Shown here: positions 42,927-52,012 of the stretch, piece by piece
Position numbering within the stretch: the stretch's first letter is position 1
Layout of the letters: each line of letters opens with the position of its first letter
Source: Paenibacillus azoreducens
Lineage (GTDB): Bacteria; Bacillota; Bacilli; Paenibacillales; Paenibacillaceae
Direction: 5' to 3'
Assembly (NCBI RefSeq): GCF_021654775.1
Contig: NZ_AP025343.1
Coordinates: 2,075,501 to 2,139,500 of the forward strand
Length of the DNA: 64,000 nucleotides
The notes under the pieces: generated by a model
Databases searched by the model: none
The model's input: only the letters and a program-made list of their open reading frames with translations
Told to the model about the DNA's origin: nothing
Program-made: the position numbers and the translations under genes

Positions 42927-44078
42927 ATGAATTCCATTTATTTGGATCATGCGGCATCCACACCCGTACATCCAGAAGTTGCGCAAGAAATGCTGAAAGT
43001 GATGACAGGCCAATACGGCAATGCATCCAGCGTCCATGCTTTCGGCCGCTTAGCCAAACGCACGGTGAGCGGCGCCCGGGACCGGATTGCCAAGGCCCTT
43101 TCCTGCCATCCGGATGAACTCGTATTTACCGCTGGCGGAACGGAAAGCGACAATCTCGCTATTTTCGGCGTCCTTTCCGCCACCGCTAATACCGGTAAGC
43201 ATATTATAACTTCAGCTATCGAGCATCATGCGGTTTTGCATGCTTGCGAAGAGCTGGAGAAGACGGGATATCGCGTCACCTACCTGCCGGTTGATTCTAC
43301 AGGAAGGGTTCGTGTAGAGGATGTTAAGAGCGCATTGACAGAAGAAACGGTGCTGATCACCGTCATGTACGCCAATAATGAAGTCGGCACGGTGCAGCCG
43401 GTCAGGGAAATCGGCGAGCTTGCGCGCAGCCGCGGCGTTCTTTTCCATGTGGATGCCGTTCAGGCTTTGGGCGCTGTACCGATATCTTGCCATGATCTGC
43501 CGGTGGATTTAATGAGCTTTTCCGCTCATAAAATCAACGGGCCCCAAGGAGTTGGCGCCCTTTATGTCCGCCGAGGGGTGCATCTTGGGCCGCGTTTGCA
43601 TGGAGGGCTTCAGGAGAAAAAACGCCGCGCCGGAACCGAAAATATCGCGGGAATCGCCGGCTTCGCCAAGGCGGTGGAGATTGTAACGGCCCAATTGGAG
43701 AAGCGCAGAGATCATGATTTTGAGCTCCGGCAAACATTTATCCGCTTGCTGGAACAGAAACTTGGAGAAGACTCGTTTATTATCAATGGACATCCCTCTG
43801 AATTTTTACCTCACATTTTGAATATCAGCTTCCCGGAAACAGATACGGAGACGTTTCTGATGAACCTGGATATGGAAGGCGTTGCGGCAGCCAGCGGCTC
43901 GGCATGCACTTCGGGTTCAATTGAACTGTCCCATGTACTTCAGGCTATGAAACTTCCACAAAATGTTTTGCGTTCCGCGATTCGTTTTAGCTTTGGTTTG
44001 GGTAATACTACTGAAGATATGGAATACGCCACTGAAAAAATTGCAACCATTCTTCGTCGTTTACGTAATAGAAGTTAG
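42927..44078 (+). CDS. iscS: Cysteine desulfurase IscS (YrvO-like)
   Basis: This PLP enzyme takes sulfur from cysteine for tRNA thiolation and Fe-S assembly. The 383-residue protein has IYLDHAASTPVHP at the start, the PLP Lys at about residue 202 in SFSAHKINGPQG and the catalytic Cys about 327 in SGSACTSGS. ATG 42927 is ten bases after AAAGGAG, whereas ATG 42918 would touch it. It is in an operon with cymR and near mnmA, so MnmA is its likely partner. Confidence 0.94.
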   Translation: MNSIYLDHAASTPVHPEVAQEMLKVMTGQYGNASSVHAFGRLAKRTVSGARDRIAKALSCHPDELVFTAGGTESDNLAIFGVLSATANTGKHIITSAIEHHAVLHACEELEKTGYRVTYLPVDSTGRVRVEDVKSALTEETVLITVMYANNEVGTVQPVREIGELARSRGVLFHVDAVQALGAVPISCHDLPVDLMSFSAHKINGPQGVGALYVRRGVHLGPRLHGGLQEKKRRAGTENIAGIAGFAKAVEIVTAQLEKRRDHDFELRQTFIRLLEQKLGEDSFIINGHPSEFLPHILNISFPETDTETFLMNLDMEGVAAASGSACTSGSIELSHVLQAMKLPQNVLRSAIRFSFGLGNTTEDMEYATEKIATILRRLRNRS

Positions 44079-44221
44079 GGATTCTCTATGTATGGACAAG
44101 GAGGGATATGTATTCCATACCACCCGGAAACCGGAAAAGGACGGATGCCCTGGGCATCGGTCCCGCCCATAGCGGGACTCCTTCGGGTTTCAATTTCAGT
44201 TGGATAGGTGGGATCCTGACC

Positions 44222-44743
44222 GTGAAGTTCCAAGAATTGATCGGGCTTGCCGTTTTTGATGTGGAAAAAGGCAAGGCGATCGGCAAGATCAACGATGTTC
44301 ATATTAGCGAAGACTGGAAGATTCAAGCGATGGAGCTTGAAGGCAAAGGTCTCTTTTCCAGCTCGGCCAAGTCAGTATCCTGGGAGGATATTCTGGCCTA
44401 TGGCGAAGACGCTGTGATGATTCGTAATCAACAGGCTGTTCGAAAGACGGAAGCCGACGATATACAATTCACTTACCTTCTGGGTAAAAACAAATTAAAA
44501 GATTTAAGCGTCCTTACGGAGGACGGCGTTCTTCTCGGTAAGGTATCGGACGTTTATTTTGACCAGGAAATGGGAAATACAATACTAGGTCTGGAAATCA
44601 GCGACGGTTTCGTCTCGGATTTGATGGAAGGCCGGAAATGGTTGCCGCTCGCGCAGGACATGTCCATCGGGAAAAATGCGATCATGGTTCCTTCAAGAAG
44701 CGAGGAACGCCTGGAGAAAACCATTCATTCTGTTAACGGATAG
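44222..44743 (+). CDS. PRC-barrel protein (YrrD-like)
   Basis: This protein of about 173 residues is made of two PRC-barrel domains (roughly 3-75, ELIGLAVFDVEKGKAIGKINDV, and 85-160, LSVLTEDGVLLGKVSDVYFD), which mediate protein or RNA contacts; the role is unknown. GTG 44222 follows AGGTGGG with good spacing and gives the B. subtilis YrrD length. A longer frame from ATG 44108 would run through two strong hairpins (GATGCCC-T-GGGCATC at 44144-44158 and GTCCCGC-CCATA-GCGGGAC at 44160-44178), more likely leader structure. Confidence 0.82.
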   Translation: MKFQELIGLAVFDVEKGKAIGKINDVHISEDWKIQAMELEGKGLFSSSAKSVSWEDILAYGEDAVMIRNQQAVRKTEADDIQFTYLLGKNKLKDLSVLTEDGVLLGKVSDVYFDQEMGNTILGLEISDGFVSDLMEGRKWLPLAQDMSIGKNAIMVPSRSEERLEKTIHSVNG

Positions 44744-44750
44744 GTGATAT

Positions 44751-44969
44751 ATGAATATGAGTATGAGATGTCCTAACTGCAATTCCAAAGATATCGGTAA
44801 AATCGGCTCCCATCAGTTTTATTGCTGGGGCTGCTTTATTGAACTTACGGTCAACGGGGAGAAAATGTCCGTTTATCAAGTAGAGGAAGATGGAACGCTC
44901 AGTTCGCTGGATGATCTGTTTTTCGAGGAAATTCCCCAGGAATTCCCGCACATTCATGCATCGAATTAA
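44751..44969 (+). CDS. Small zinc-ribbon protein
   Basis: This 72-residue protein has two CxxC knuckles, CPNC (7-10) and CWGC (26-29), forming a probable zinc ribbon, followed by an acidic tail (VEEDGTLSSLDDLFFEEIPQEF). ATG 44751 is seven bases after the PRC-barrel stop with GGTGAT upstream, so the two genes are probably coupled. Function unknown. Confidence 0.75.
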   Translation: MNMSMRCPNCNSKDIGKIGSHQFYCWGCFIELTVNGEKMSVYQVEEDGTLSSLDDLFFEEIPQEFPHIHASN

Positions 44970-44997
44970 AGGGCTTATAAACCTGAATCTTCTTTAG

Positions 44998-45058
44998 AAA
45001 AGAAGCCTATCACTAGCGCTCGCTTGCTGGCGCACGTTAGTGAGGGGCTTCTTTTTTA
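44998..45058 (+). terminator. Terminator after the zinc-ribbon gene
   Basis: AAAAGAAGCC pairs with GGCTTCTTTT, extended inside by CACTA/TAGTG, and is followed by a T-run. Confidence 0.8.
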
Positions 45059-45219
45059 TATAAGTTGAACAAGTGGTTGTCTTTTTTTGATCGTATGCCG
45101 ATATGTTTTTTTACTATTTCAGTGCGGTTATGGCCTCGAACGCAAGGGAACCAAAGGTTAATTTCTCGCTTTCGTACATATAATAACGTGTACAGCAAGT
45201 CCGAAAGGAGGATAGCCGC

Positions 45220-46287
45220 TTGGAGAAGCTGACCGCAAACAAATGGTTCCGTCTTTTGATCTGGTTCATTCTCGCCCTGATCGCGCTTTATTTCATATGG
45301 CAGCTGCGCCCCATGTTCACGAACGTCTACCGGTTTCTTAAAGCCGTATTTGCGCCCTTTATCGTCGCGATGATCATCTCTTACGTATTAAACCCCGTCG
45401 TTTGCCTGCTAGCCGACCGGAAAATGCCGCGAAGCATTGCGGTACTGCTGATCTACGCGGTGTTTCTTACCAGTTTGGCGGTCATTCTTATCAACTTGAT
45501 TCCGATGCTGCTGGAGCAGATTGAAGAGCTGAATGAGCATTTGCCGGAAATGACCATGCATGCCCAGAGCCTGATGACGCGTCTGGATCAGAAACTATTG
45601 CCCGGGGGAGTCACGGCTGGCGTAAACCAATGGTTTCTGCGCTGGGAGGATCGGATTGCGGCGGGGATTTCCGACTTTATCGACAATATCGGCACAACGA
45701 TCAATCTGGTGCTAAACATATTCATCATCCCGTTTCTCATCTTTTATATCCTTAAGGACTTCGACGTGTTCGAACGGGCAATCGTTTCGTACCTGCCCCG
45801 TTCCCGGAGAAAGGCGACGGTCAGCCTGCTTAAGGAAATCGATCTGGCGCTGGGCAATTACGTGCGGGGGCAATTTCTCGTCTGCTTGATCATCGGCGTG
45901 CTTGCTTACATCGGATATATGCTCGTCGGCATGCCTTATGCGTTATTGATGGCGAGCATCGTGGCCGTTTTTAATATCGTTCCTTATCTGGGCCCTTTTC
46001 TGGGAGCGGCTCCGGCGGTGGTGATGGCATCGACCATCTCATGGAGAATGGTGCTGCTTGTCATCGTCGTCAACTGGATATGCCAGCTTTTGGAGAGCAA
46101 TGTCATTTCGCCGCAGGTGGTGGGCAAAACGCTTCATTTGCATCCTATGACGATTATTTTTGCGCTGCTGGTTGGAGGGGAGATTGCGGGCGTTATGGGG
46201 CTGATTCTGGCCGTTCCGTTTTTTGCGGTGCTTAAGGTGCTTCTTCAGCATTTTTTTGCTTATTACATCAAGCGAAAAACGACATAA
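45220..46287 (+). CDS. AI-2E family transporter (YrrI-like)
   Basis: This 355-residue membrane protein has about eight helices, of the AI-2 exporter/TqsA (UPF0118) family. Characteristic segments are FIVAMIISYVLNPVV, ILKDFDVFERAIVSYLPRSRR, ALGNYVRGQFLVCLIIG and PYLGPFLGAAPAVVMA. Family members have been linked to autoinducer-2 export or Na+/H+ antiport; the substrate is unknown. TTG 45220 follows AAAGGAGG. It precedes alaS as B. subtilis yrrI does. Confidence 0.87.
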   Translation: MEKLTANKWFRLLIWFILALIALYFIWQLRPMFTNVYRFLKAVFAPFIVAMIISYVLNPVVCLLADRKMPRSIAVLLIYAVFLTSLAVILINLIPMLLEQIEELNEHLPEMTMHAQSLMTRLDQKLLPGGVTAGVNQWFLRWEDRIAAGISDFIDNIGTTINLVLNIFIIPFLIFYILKDFDVFERAIVSYLPRSRRKATVSLLKEIDLALGNYVRGQFLVCLIIGVLAYIGYMLVGMPYALLMASIVAVFNIVPYLGPFLGAAPAVVMASTISWRMVLLVIVVNWICQLLESNVISPQVVGKTLHLHPMTIIFALLVGGEIAGVMGLILAVPFFAVLKVLLQHFFAYYIKRKTT

Positions 46288-46297
46288 AGCCGCCTCA

Positions 46298-46326
46298 TTG
46301 ACATTCAAATCATCCGCCGATATACT
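46298..46326 (+). promoter_or_regulatory. Promoter of alaS
   Basis: Consensus TTGACA (46298-46303), exactly 17 bases, TATACT (46321-46326), directly before the T-box leader. Confidence 0.88.
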
Positions 46327-46332
46327 TGTTAA

Positions 46333-46640
46333 CATATGAGCAAAATAGACAAAACGGCGATGAAATAAAGTACGGCGGGAGCACTCCATGGACAGAGAAC
46401 GGATTCCTTCATGCGTTACAGCGTGTCGGCTGCAAGAATCCGCATGCGGGTACCGGCCGGAAAGCTGATTTCGGAGTGCGGGCAAAACCCGCCGGTTGGC
46501 CCCGTTATAGGCTGATACGAGGAGATCGTTCCCCTTGAGGCGGTGCGCGCGAAAACGCTGCGGACAGGCAAGAGCGATAACCAGGGTGGTACCGCGATAT
46601 GATCGTCCCTGAATAATATTTCAGGGGCGTTTTTATGTTG
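46333..46640 (+). promoter_or_regulatory. T-box riboswitch leader of alaS
   Basis: Stem I is closed by GCACTCC (46379-46386 region) with GGAGTGC (about 46472-46479) and carries a candidate specifier GCT (Ala) at 46464-46466 in the context GGAAA-GCT-GATTTC. The T-box core AGGGTGGTACCGCG is at 46583-46596; TGGT (46587-46590) pairs with ACCA, matching discriminator A73 of tRNA-Ala. The terminator CGTCCCTGA/TCAGGGGCG-TTTTT is at 46604-46636. Specifier, discriminator and downstream gene all agree. Confidence 0.93.
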
Positions 46641-46684
46641 TTTTTTGAACCTGAAATAAACAATATCAAATCTGGAGGCTGTAC

Positions 46685-49309
46685 ATGATGAAAGCAAGTG
46701 AAATTCGTTCAAAATGGCTGGAGTTTTTTGCTAGTAAAGGACATAAAATCGAACCAAGCGCACCGCTTGTTCCGCACAACGACCCGTCGCTGCTGTGGAT
46801 CAATGCCGGCATGGCTCCGCTCAAACCTTATTTTGACGGCCGGGTCAGCCCGGAAAATCCGCGTCTGACCAACTCGCAAAAATGCATTCGCACCAACGAC
46901 ATTGAAAATGTAGGCAAGACCCGCCGCCACCATACGTTCTTCGAAATGCTCGGCAACTTCTCGATCGGAGATTACTTCAAAGAAGAAGCCATTACTTGGG
47001 CTTGGGAGTTTCTGACCGGAAAAGAATGGATCGGATTTGATCCGGAACGTCTGTCGGTAACGGTATATCCGGAGGATGAGGAAGCTTTCAAGCTTTGGAA
47101 TGAGAAAATCGGGCTGCCTGCAGAACGCATCGTGAAGCTGGAAGACAACTTCTGGGATATCGGCGAAGGTCCTTGCGGCCCATGTACCGAAATTTTCTAT
47201 GACCGCGGCGACGCTTACGGCGACCTGTCCGATCCGGAAATGTATCCGGGCGGCGAAAACGAGCGTTTCCTGGAAGTATGGAACCTCGTATTCTCTCAAT
47301 TCAACCATAACAAGGACGGCTCCTATACGCCGCTTCCAAATAAAAATATCGATACGGGCGCAGGCTTGGAACGTTTCGCATCGATTCTGCAAAATGTGGA
47401 CTCGAACTTCGACACCGATTTGTTCCAGCCGATCATTCAGCAAACGGCTAAGCTTGCCGGCGTGAAATATAACGACAGCACGGAAAAAGACGTGGCGCTT
47501 AAAGTCATTGCCGACCATATCCGCACGGTTGCTTTTGCCGTCGCCGACGGCGTGCTTCCTTCCAATGAAGGCCGCGGTTATGTCATCCGCCGTTTGCTCC
47601 GCCGCGCCGTTCGTTACGGCAAGGTGCTGGGTCTGGACCGTCCATTCCTCTATACGCTGACCGAAACCGTTGGCGACATTATGGGCGTATACTATCCGGA
47701 AGTTGTTGAAAAACGTGAATTTATCGAAAAGGTGATTCGCACCGAGGAGGAACGTTTCCACGAAACACTGTCCGAAGGCCTTGCCATTTTGGAAGAGATC
47801 AGCAAAAAAGCGCTGGAAAGCGGCAGCAAAATGATCAGCGGTCCCGATGCTTTCAAACTGTACGATACTTACGGATTCCCGTTTGATTTGACCGAGGACT
47901 TTGCTGCAGAGCATGGGCTTACGGTGGATCGCGAAGGTTTCGATGCTTCCATGCAGGAACAGCGTGACCGCGCGCGTGCGGCCCGTCATGAAAGCGGCGG
48001 GATGAAGGTGCAGGGCGGCGTACTTTCCGACTATACGGTTAAAAGCGAATTTGTTGGATATAATGACACGGTAAAAGAGTCGAAAATTTTGGCCATCATT
48101 GTGGATGATGCCATGGTGGATATGGCCGGGGAAGGACAATCTTGCCAGGTTGTTCTCGATGCGACTCCTTTCTATGCCGAAAGCGGCGGCCAGGTCAGCG
48201 ATGAAGGGCTTCTGCGCGGCGGCACCGTAACCGCGAAAGTGGAAGGACTCTTTAAGGCGCCCCATGGGCAGCATGTGCATATCGTAACGGTGGAAGCCGG
48301 AGACCTGAAGGTCGGCGAGACGGTAAAAGCGGAAGTGGATCAAAGCAAACGCCGCGATATCGTGAAAAACCATACGGCGACTCATTTGCTGCACAAAGCG
48401 CTTAAAGAAGTGCTTGGCGACCATGTCAATCAGGCAGGATCTTTGGTCGAACCGCAGCGTCTTCGTTTTGACTTCTCCCATTTCGGGAGCATCGCGCCGG
48501 AAGAGCTGGCCGACATCGAGCGCCGCGTGAATGAGCAGATTTGGAACGGCATCGATGTGAACATCGAATACAAACCGATCGACGAGGCGAAAGCGATGGG
48601 CGCCATGGCCCTCTTCGGCGAAAAATACGGCGATATCGTGCGCGTCGTACAGGTTGGCGATTACAGCCTTGAGCTTTGCGGCGGATGCCATGTCCGCAAT
48701 ACGTCGGAAATCGGTATTTTCAAGCTTGTGAGCGAAAGCGGGATCGGTTCCGGGGTACGCCGGATCGAAGCGGTAACTGGACGCTCCGCGTATCAGTTTA
48801 TCGAAGGCCAGCTGGATTTGCTGAAGCAATCTGCCGAGCTGCTGAAATCCAATCTGCAGGATGTGCCGAAGCGGATCGAATCCGTACATGCCCAAGTGAA
48901 GGAACTCAGCCGTGAGAACGAATCGCTGCAAAGCAAGCTGAGCATGATTGAAGCAGGTCAATTGACCGAACAGGTCAAATCAGTAGGCGGCAAGGAACTG
49001 CTTGCGGTCCGCGTCAACGTCGGCAGCATGGATGCGCTCCGGAATCTTGCGGACGAGCTGAAAAATAAGCTTCCTTCCGCTGTGCTGGTTCTAGGCGCGG
49101 CAATCGAAGATAAGGTCAACTTCGTCGTATCGGTGCCGCAGGAGCTGACCAAGTCCGGTCTGCATGCAGGCAAGCTCGTGAAGGAAATTGCGACGGTTTG
49201 CGGCGGCGGAGGCGGCGGCCGTCCGGATATGGCGCAGGCAGGCGCCAAAGATGCAAGCAAGCTGGATGAGGCGCTTAAGCTGGCTGAAGAACTGGTAGCC
49301 AAAGCATAA
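46685..49309 (+). CDS. alaS: Alanyl-tRNA synthetase
   Basis: This class II synthetase is 874 residues long. It has the catalytic domain ([30 protein letters not shown] and [34 protein letters not shown]), the editing domain with zinc-binding NHTATHLLH near 560 and CGGCHV near 662, a coiled coil and a C-terminal C-Ala domain with a Gly-rich [14 protein letters not shown]. The start is ATG 46685 or 46688 after GGAGG. Expression is set by the T-box leader. Confidence 0.97.
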   Translation: MMKASEIRSKWLEFFASKGHKIEPSAPLVPHNDPSLLWINAGMAPLKPYFDGRVSPENPRLTNSQKCIRTNDIENVGKTRRHHTFFEMLGNFSIGDYFKEEAITWAWEFLTGKEWIGFDPERLSVTVYPEDEEAFKLWNEKIGLPAERIVKLEDNFWDIGEGPCGPCTEIFYDRGDAYGDLSDPEMYPGGENERFLEVWNLVFSQFNHNKDGSYTPLPNKNIDTGAGLERFASILQNVDSNFDTDLFQPIIQQTAKLAGVKYNDSTEKDVALKVIADHIRTVAFAVADGVLPSNEGRGYVIRRLLRRAVRYGKVLGLDRPFLYTLTETVGDIMGVYYPEVVEKREFIEKVIRTEEERFHETLSEGLAILEEISKKALESGSKMISGPDAFKLYDTYGFPFDLTEDFAAEHGLTVDREGFDASMQEQRDRARAARHESGGMKVQGGVLSDYTVKSEFVGYNDTVKESKILAIIVDDAMVDMAGEGQSCQVVLDATPFYAESGGQVSDEGLLRGGTVTAKVEGLFKAPHGQHVHIVTVEAGDLKVGETVKAEVDQSKRRDIVKNHTATHLLHKALKEVLGDHVNQAGSLVEPQRLRFDFSHFGSIAPEELADIERRVNEQIWNGIDVNIEYKPIDEAKAMGAMALFGEKYGDIVRVVQVGDYSLELCGGCHVRNTSEIGIFKLVSESGIGSGVRRIEAVTGRSAYQFIEGQLDLLKQSAELLKSNLQDVPKRIESVHAQVKELSRENESLQSKLSMIEAGQLTEQVKSVGGKELLAVRVNVGSMDALRNLADELKNKLPSAVLVLGAAIEDKVNFVVSVPQELTKSGLHAGKLVKEIATVCGGGGGGRPDMAQAGAKDASKLDEALKLAEELVAKA

Positions 49310-49317
49310 AATATGTT

Positions 49318-49363
49318 AAAGGAGGATTTTGCAGACCTGAACTAAGGTTGTGCAAAATCCTTT
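49318..49363 (+). terminator. Hairpin after alaS
   Basis: AAAGGA-GG-ATTTTGCA pairs with TGCAAAATCCTTT, but there is no U-tract afterwards. It may be a processing or stability element. The rest of 49364-49533 is AT-rich, with a weak promoter candidate (TTACTT, 18 bases, TATATT at 49448). Confidence 0.4.
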
Positions 49364-49533
49364 GATTAAAATATATGATATGACATATAATTCGAATAAA
49401 TTTCGTATTATTTGTCCTGGAGTTTACTTACATCGGGATGATTATGTTATATTAGAAGAGGAAATGAAGCCTTAGGGATCAATTCGTCTGAGCATGCCGC
49501 CAAGCATGCTTTTGAAGAAGCGAGGTGTTTCGA

Positions 49534-49794
49534 ATGGACTCCATGGATAAGACGATGAAGTTTAATGTGAAGGGCGATGAGAAGGAAGCATCCGCCAAGG
49601 ATATCCTTCTTACGGTGTATGATTCATTGGTTGAGAAGGAATATAATCCGATCAACCAGATTGTCGGCTATCTTCTCTCGGGAGATCCGGCGTACATCCC
49701 TCGCCATAACAATGCCAGAAGTTTGGTAAGGAAAAAAGAGCGTGATGAGTTGATTGAAGAGCTGGTCCGGTTCTATTTAGCCAATCACCGATAG
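49534..49794 (+). CDS. IreB-family regulatory phosphoprotein (YrzL, UPF0297)
   Basis: This 86-residue protein of the IreB family has [52 protein letters not shown], which is diagnostic. In Enterococcus IreB is phosphorylated by the PASTA kinase IreK and modulates cephalosporin resistance. ATG 49534 follows GAGGTG by seven bases; an upstream TTG-type start at 49525 overlaps that site. It is the first gene of the conserved ireB-ruvX-DUF1292 set. Confidence 0.92.
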   Translation: MDSMDKTMKFNVKGDEKEASAKDILLTVYDSLVEKEYNPINQIVGYLLSGDPAYIPRHNNARSLVRKKERDELIEELVRFYLANHR

Positions 49795-49806
49795 GAGAGT
49801 TGTAAC

Positions 49807-50223
49807 TTGAGAATCATGGGATTGGACTACGGCGACCGCAAAATTGGTGTTGCCGTCAGTGATTTACTCGGATGGACCGCGCAGGGGGTTGAAGTGGTGG
49901 AACGCCGCCGCGACGGCTCTGAAATGCAGCGTATCGCGGAATTGACCCGCGAGTACGAAGTGGAGGAAATCGTCGTCGGTTTGCCTAAAAATATGAATGG
50001 CAGCATCGGCCCCCGCGGAGAAATCTGTATTGATTTCGCTGACAAGCTTAAAGACATGCTGAAATTACCCGTCCACCTGTGGGATGAGAGGCTGACAACG
50101 GTGTCTGCCGAGCGGACACTGATTGAAGCCGATGTCAGCCGAAAGAAGCGTAAGCAAGTTGTGGATAAAATGGCTGCAAGCTTGATTTTACAAAATTATT
50201 TGGACTCAAAGACTAAAGGGTGA
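49807..50223 (+). CDS. ruvX: Holliday junction resolvase-like nuclease RuvX/YqgF
   Basis: This 138-residue RNase H-fold protein has MGLDYGDRKIGVAVSD (first catalytic Asp), EEIVVGLPKNMNGS and LWDERLTTVSAE (Glu/Asp), the standard YqgF motifs. It is implicated in 16S rRNA 5'-end processing and possibly recombination. TTG 49807 follows AGGAGAG, 12 bp after ireB; the DUF1292 gene follows 12 bp later. Confidence 0.94.
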   Translation: MRIMGLDYGDRKIGVAVSDLLGWTAQGVEVVERRRDGSEMQRIAELTREYEVEEIVVGLPKNMNGSIGPRGEICIDFADKLKDMLKLPVHLWDERLTTVSAERTLIEADVSRKKRKQVVDKMAASLILQNYLDSKTKG

Positions 50224-50235
50224 GGGTGATAACAG

Positions 50236-50544
50236 ATGACTAATGAGCGTAACTATTTTGAGGAAGAACCGGATATTATTTATATTCCCGACGACGAAGG
50301 CAATGAAGAAGAATTCGAAGTCATCATGAAATTCGAAGTTGACGGATCGGATTCCAAGTACATGATGGTTGTTCCGCTGGAAGCGTCAGACGATGACACG
50401 GATGAAGTGTATGCCTTCCGCTATGAGGAAGACGGGGACGACCTTAAGCTTTACATGATCGAAGACGATGATGAGTGGGAGATTGTGGAGGAAACTTTCA
50501 ATACACTCGTCGCTGAGCTTGATGGAGGTAATGAGCATGAATGA
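50236..50544 (+). CDS. DUF1292 protein, first copy (YrzB-like)
   Basis: This 102-residue, strongly acidic protein has the DUF1292 core (PDDEGNEEEFEVIMKFEVDGSDSKYMMVVP ... EVYAFRYEEDG ... DDEWEIVEETFNTL). Function unknown. It is normally the single gene after ruvX; here a second DUF1292 gene overlaps its 3' end by eight bases. The start is ATG 50236, with a GGGTGAGGGTGA ribosome region. Confidence 0.9.
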   Translation: MTNERNYFEEEPDIIYIPDDEGNEEEFEVIMKFEVDGSDSKYMMVVPLEASDDDTDEVYAFRYEEDGDDLKLYMIEDDDEWEIVEETFNTLVAELDGGNEHE

Positions 50545-50848
50545 TTTCTCTGCAGACCAGGCCGTATGGACTTCCGTTTTGAAGGAAACATTCGGTCCGA
50601 CTGTGGAGCTGGAAGACGAAGACGGTTCCACCGAAGTCTACGATCTTGCAGCGGAATTTGAAGTATGCGGTCAAACCTATGCGGTTCTGCAAAGTCCTGG
50701 GAACAAAGACGGTGAATACAACATTTTGAAAGTAGTCAAGTCGCCGGAAGGTAATATGGAGCTTGTGACCATCGATGACGATGATGAATGGGAAAATATT
50801 ACCGAGCTTTACGACGAAATGACCTTTCCTGAGGATCGCGAGGATTGA
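50537..50848 (+). CDS. DUF1292 protein, second copy
   Basis: This 103-residue acidic DUF1292 paralogue (PTVELEDEDGSTEVYDLAAEFEVCGQTYAVL ... YNILKVVKSPEGNMELVTIDDDDEWENITELYDEM) shares the DDEWE...I...Y/F pattern with its neighbour. ATG 50537 has GGAGG upstream and overlaps the first copy by eight bases, so translation is probably coupled. The open frame to 50468 overlaps coding sequence and is not used. Role unknown. Confidence 0.87.
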   Translation: MNDFSADQAVWTSVLKETFGPTVELEDEDGSTEVYDLAAEFEVCGQTYAVLQSPGNKDGEYNILKVVKSPEGNMELVTIDDDDEWENITELYDEMTFPEDRED

Positions 50849-50907
50849 TTGTGCGCACTTTGCGGCTGCTTGGTGAAGGCTGAATTCAAACATGAATAAC
50901 CTGAAGA

Positions 50908-50930
50908 GGGCGGTGCAGACCGTCCTTTTT
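50908..50930 (+). terminator. Compact terminator before mltG
   Basis: GGGCGGT and ACCGTCC enclose GCAG and are followed by five T. It lies 60 bases after the second DUF1292 gene and 23 bases before the mltG start, so it may attenuate read-through into mltG. Confidence 0.6.
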
Positions 50931-50952
50931 GGCTGTGAAGGGTTGGATTTTT

Positions 50953-51990
50953 TTGAAAGCTGTCAAAGTTGTGATTGTGATTCTGGTCATCCTGCTGCTT
51001 GGAGCAGGCGGGGGCGCCTATTATATATGGAACGGTCTGCAGCCCGTCAAAGCTTCGGATCAAGCTGTACAATTTACCATCGAACCCGGAAGCGGCACGT
51101 CCCAAATCGCACAGGTTTTGCATAAAAACGGCTTAATCAAAAATGAAACGATATTTAAAGGGTATCTGAAGTGGAAGAAAGAAGGGACGCATTTTAAGGC
51201 TGGTGTTTACGAGGCCAAGCCGGGGATCACGTTGGACGAGCTGATTGCCAAATTGAACAGCGGGGATGTCATGAAAGAATCGATGAACCGGATCACGATT
51301 CCCGAAGGGTATACCATTGAGCAAATAGCGCAAAAGGTAAGCGAGGCAACCGGGACGCCAGCGGATGCTTTTTTGCAGGTGGCTGATCATCCGGGGAATG
51401 AGGCGACCGTTGCTTTTAGTGAGGCTGCGAAGATCGGGAATCTAAAACACGCGGCAGAAGGATATTTGTTCCCGGAAACCTATGAGTTTAAAAAGGACGC
51501 CGGCGTCAATGACATTTTTCATAGAATGATGGAACAAATGCAAAGTAAGATTGACAACATTCCCGACCTGCAGCAGAGATTAAAAGATCGAGGCATCACG
51601 CTGCATGAGATGCTGACGATTGCGTCGCTTGTTGAACGCGAGGTTGTCGTGGATAAGGAGCGTCCGCTTGTGGCCGGAGTCATTTATAATCGTATTGATA
51701 AAAAAATGAAGCTGGAAATCGATGCTACCGTACAGTATGCGCTCCCTGAGCCGAAGGAAAGGCTGCTATATAAAGATTTGAAAGTGGAGAGTCCTTATAA
51801 TACCTATTTGCATGAAGGCCTTCCGCCAGGACCAATCTGCAGTCCAAGCCTTGCGTCTATTGAAGCCGCATTAAGTCCGGAAGCATCCGATTATTTATAT
51901 TACGTCACCAAGAAGGACGGTTCGCATGAGCATTTATTTGCCAAGACGTATCAAGAGCATTTAAACAATATCAAAAAGAGTAAAAGCTAA
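50953..51990 (+). CDS. mltG: Endolytic murein transglycosylase MltG
   Basis: MltG cuts nascent peptidoglycan strands next to the membrane. The protein of about 345 residues has one N-terminal helix (about 5-25, VVIVILVILLLGAGGGAYYIW), a LysM-like part (VQFTIEPGSGTSQIAQVLHKNGLI) and the YceG catalytic domain with Glu at about residue 228 in ASLVEREVV and YNTYLHEGLPPGPICSPS. The start is uncertain: TTG 50953 has AAGGG upstream; GTG 50935 and TTG 50929 are in frame but sit by the terminator. Confidence 0.93.
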   Translation: MKAVKVVIVILVILLLGAGGGAYYIWNGLQPVKASDQAVQFTIEPGSGTSQIAQVLHKNGLIKNETIFKGYLKWKKEGTHFKAGVYEAKPGITLDELIAKLNSGDVMKESMNRITIPEGYTIEQIAQKVSEATGTPADAFLQVADHPGNEATVAFSEAAKIGNLKHAAEGYLFPETYEFKKDAGVNDIFHRMMEQMQSKIDNIPDLQQRLKDRGITLHEMLTIASLVEREVVVDKERPLVAGVIYNRIDKKMKLEIDATVQYALPEPKERLLYKDLKVESPYNTYLHEGLPPGPICSPSLASIEAALSPEASDYLYYVTKKDGSHEHLFAKTYQEHLNNIKKSKS

Positions 51991-52012
51991 GCCGAAATAA
52001 AAGAGGTGCGGT

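Noticed and set aside
46709..48961. Minus-strand 750-codon frame antisense to alaS
   Set aside because: Shadow of a GC-biased codon pattern; the plus-strand AlaRS is unequivocal.
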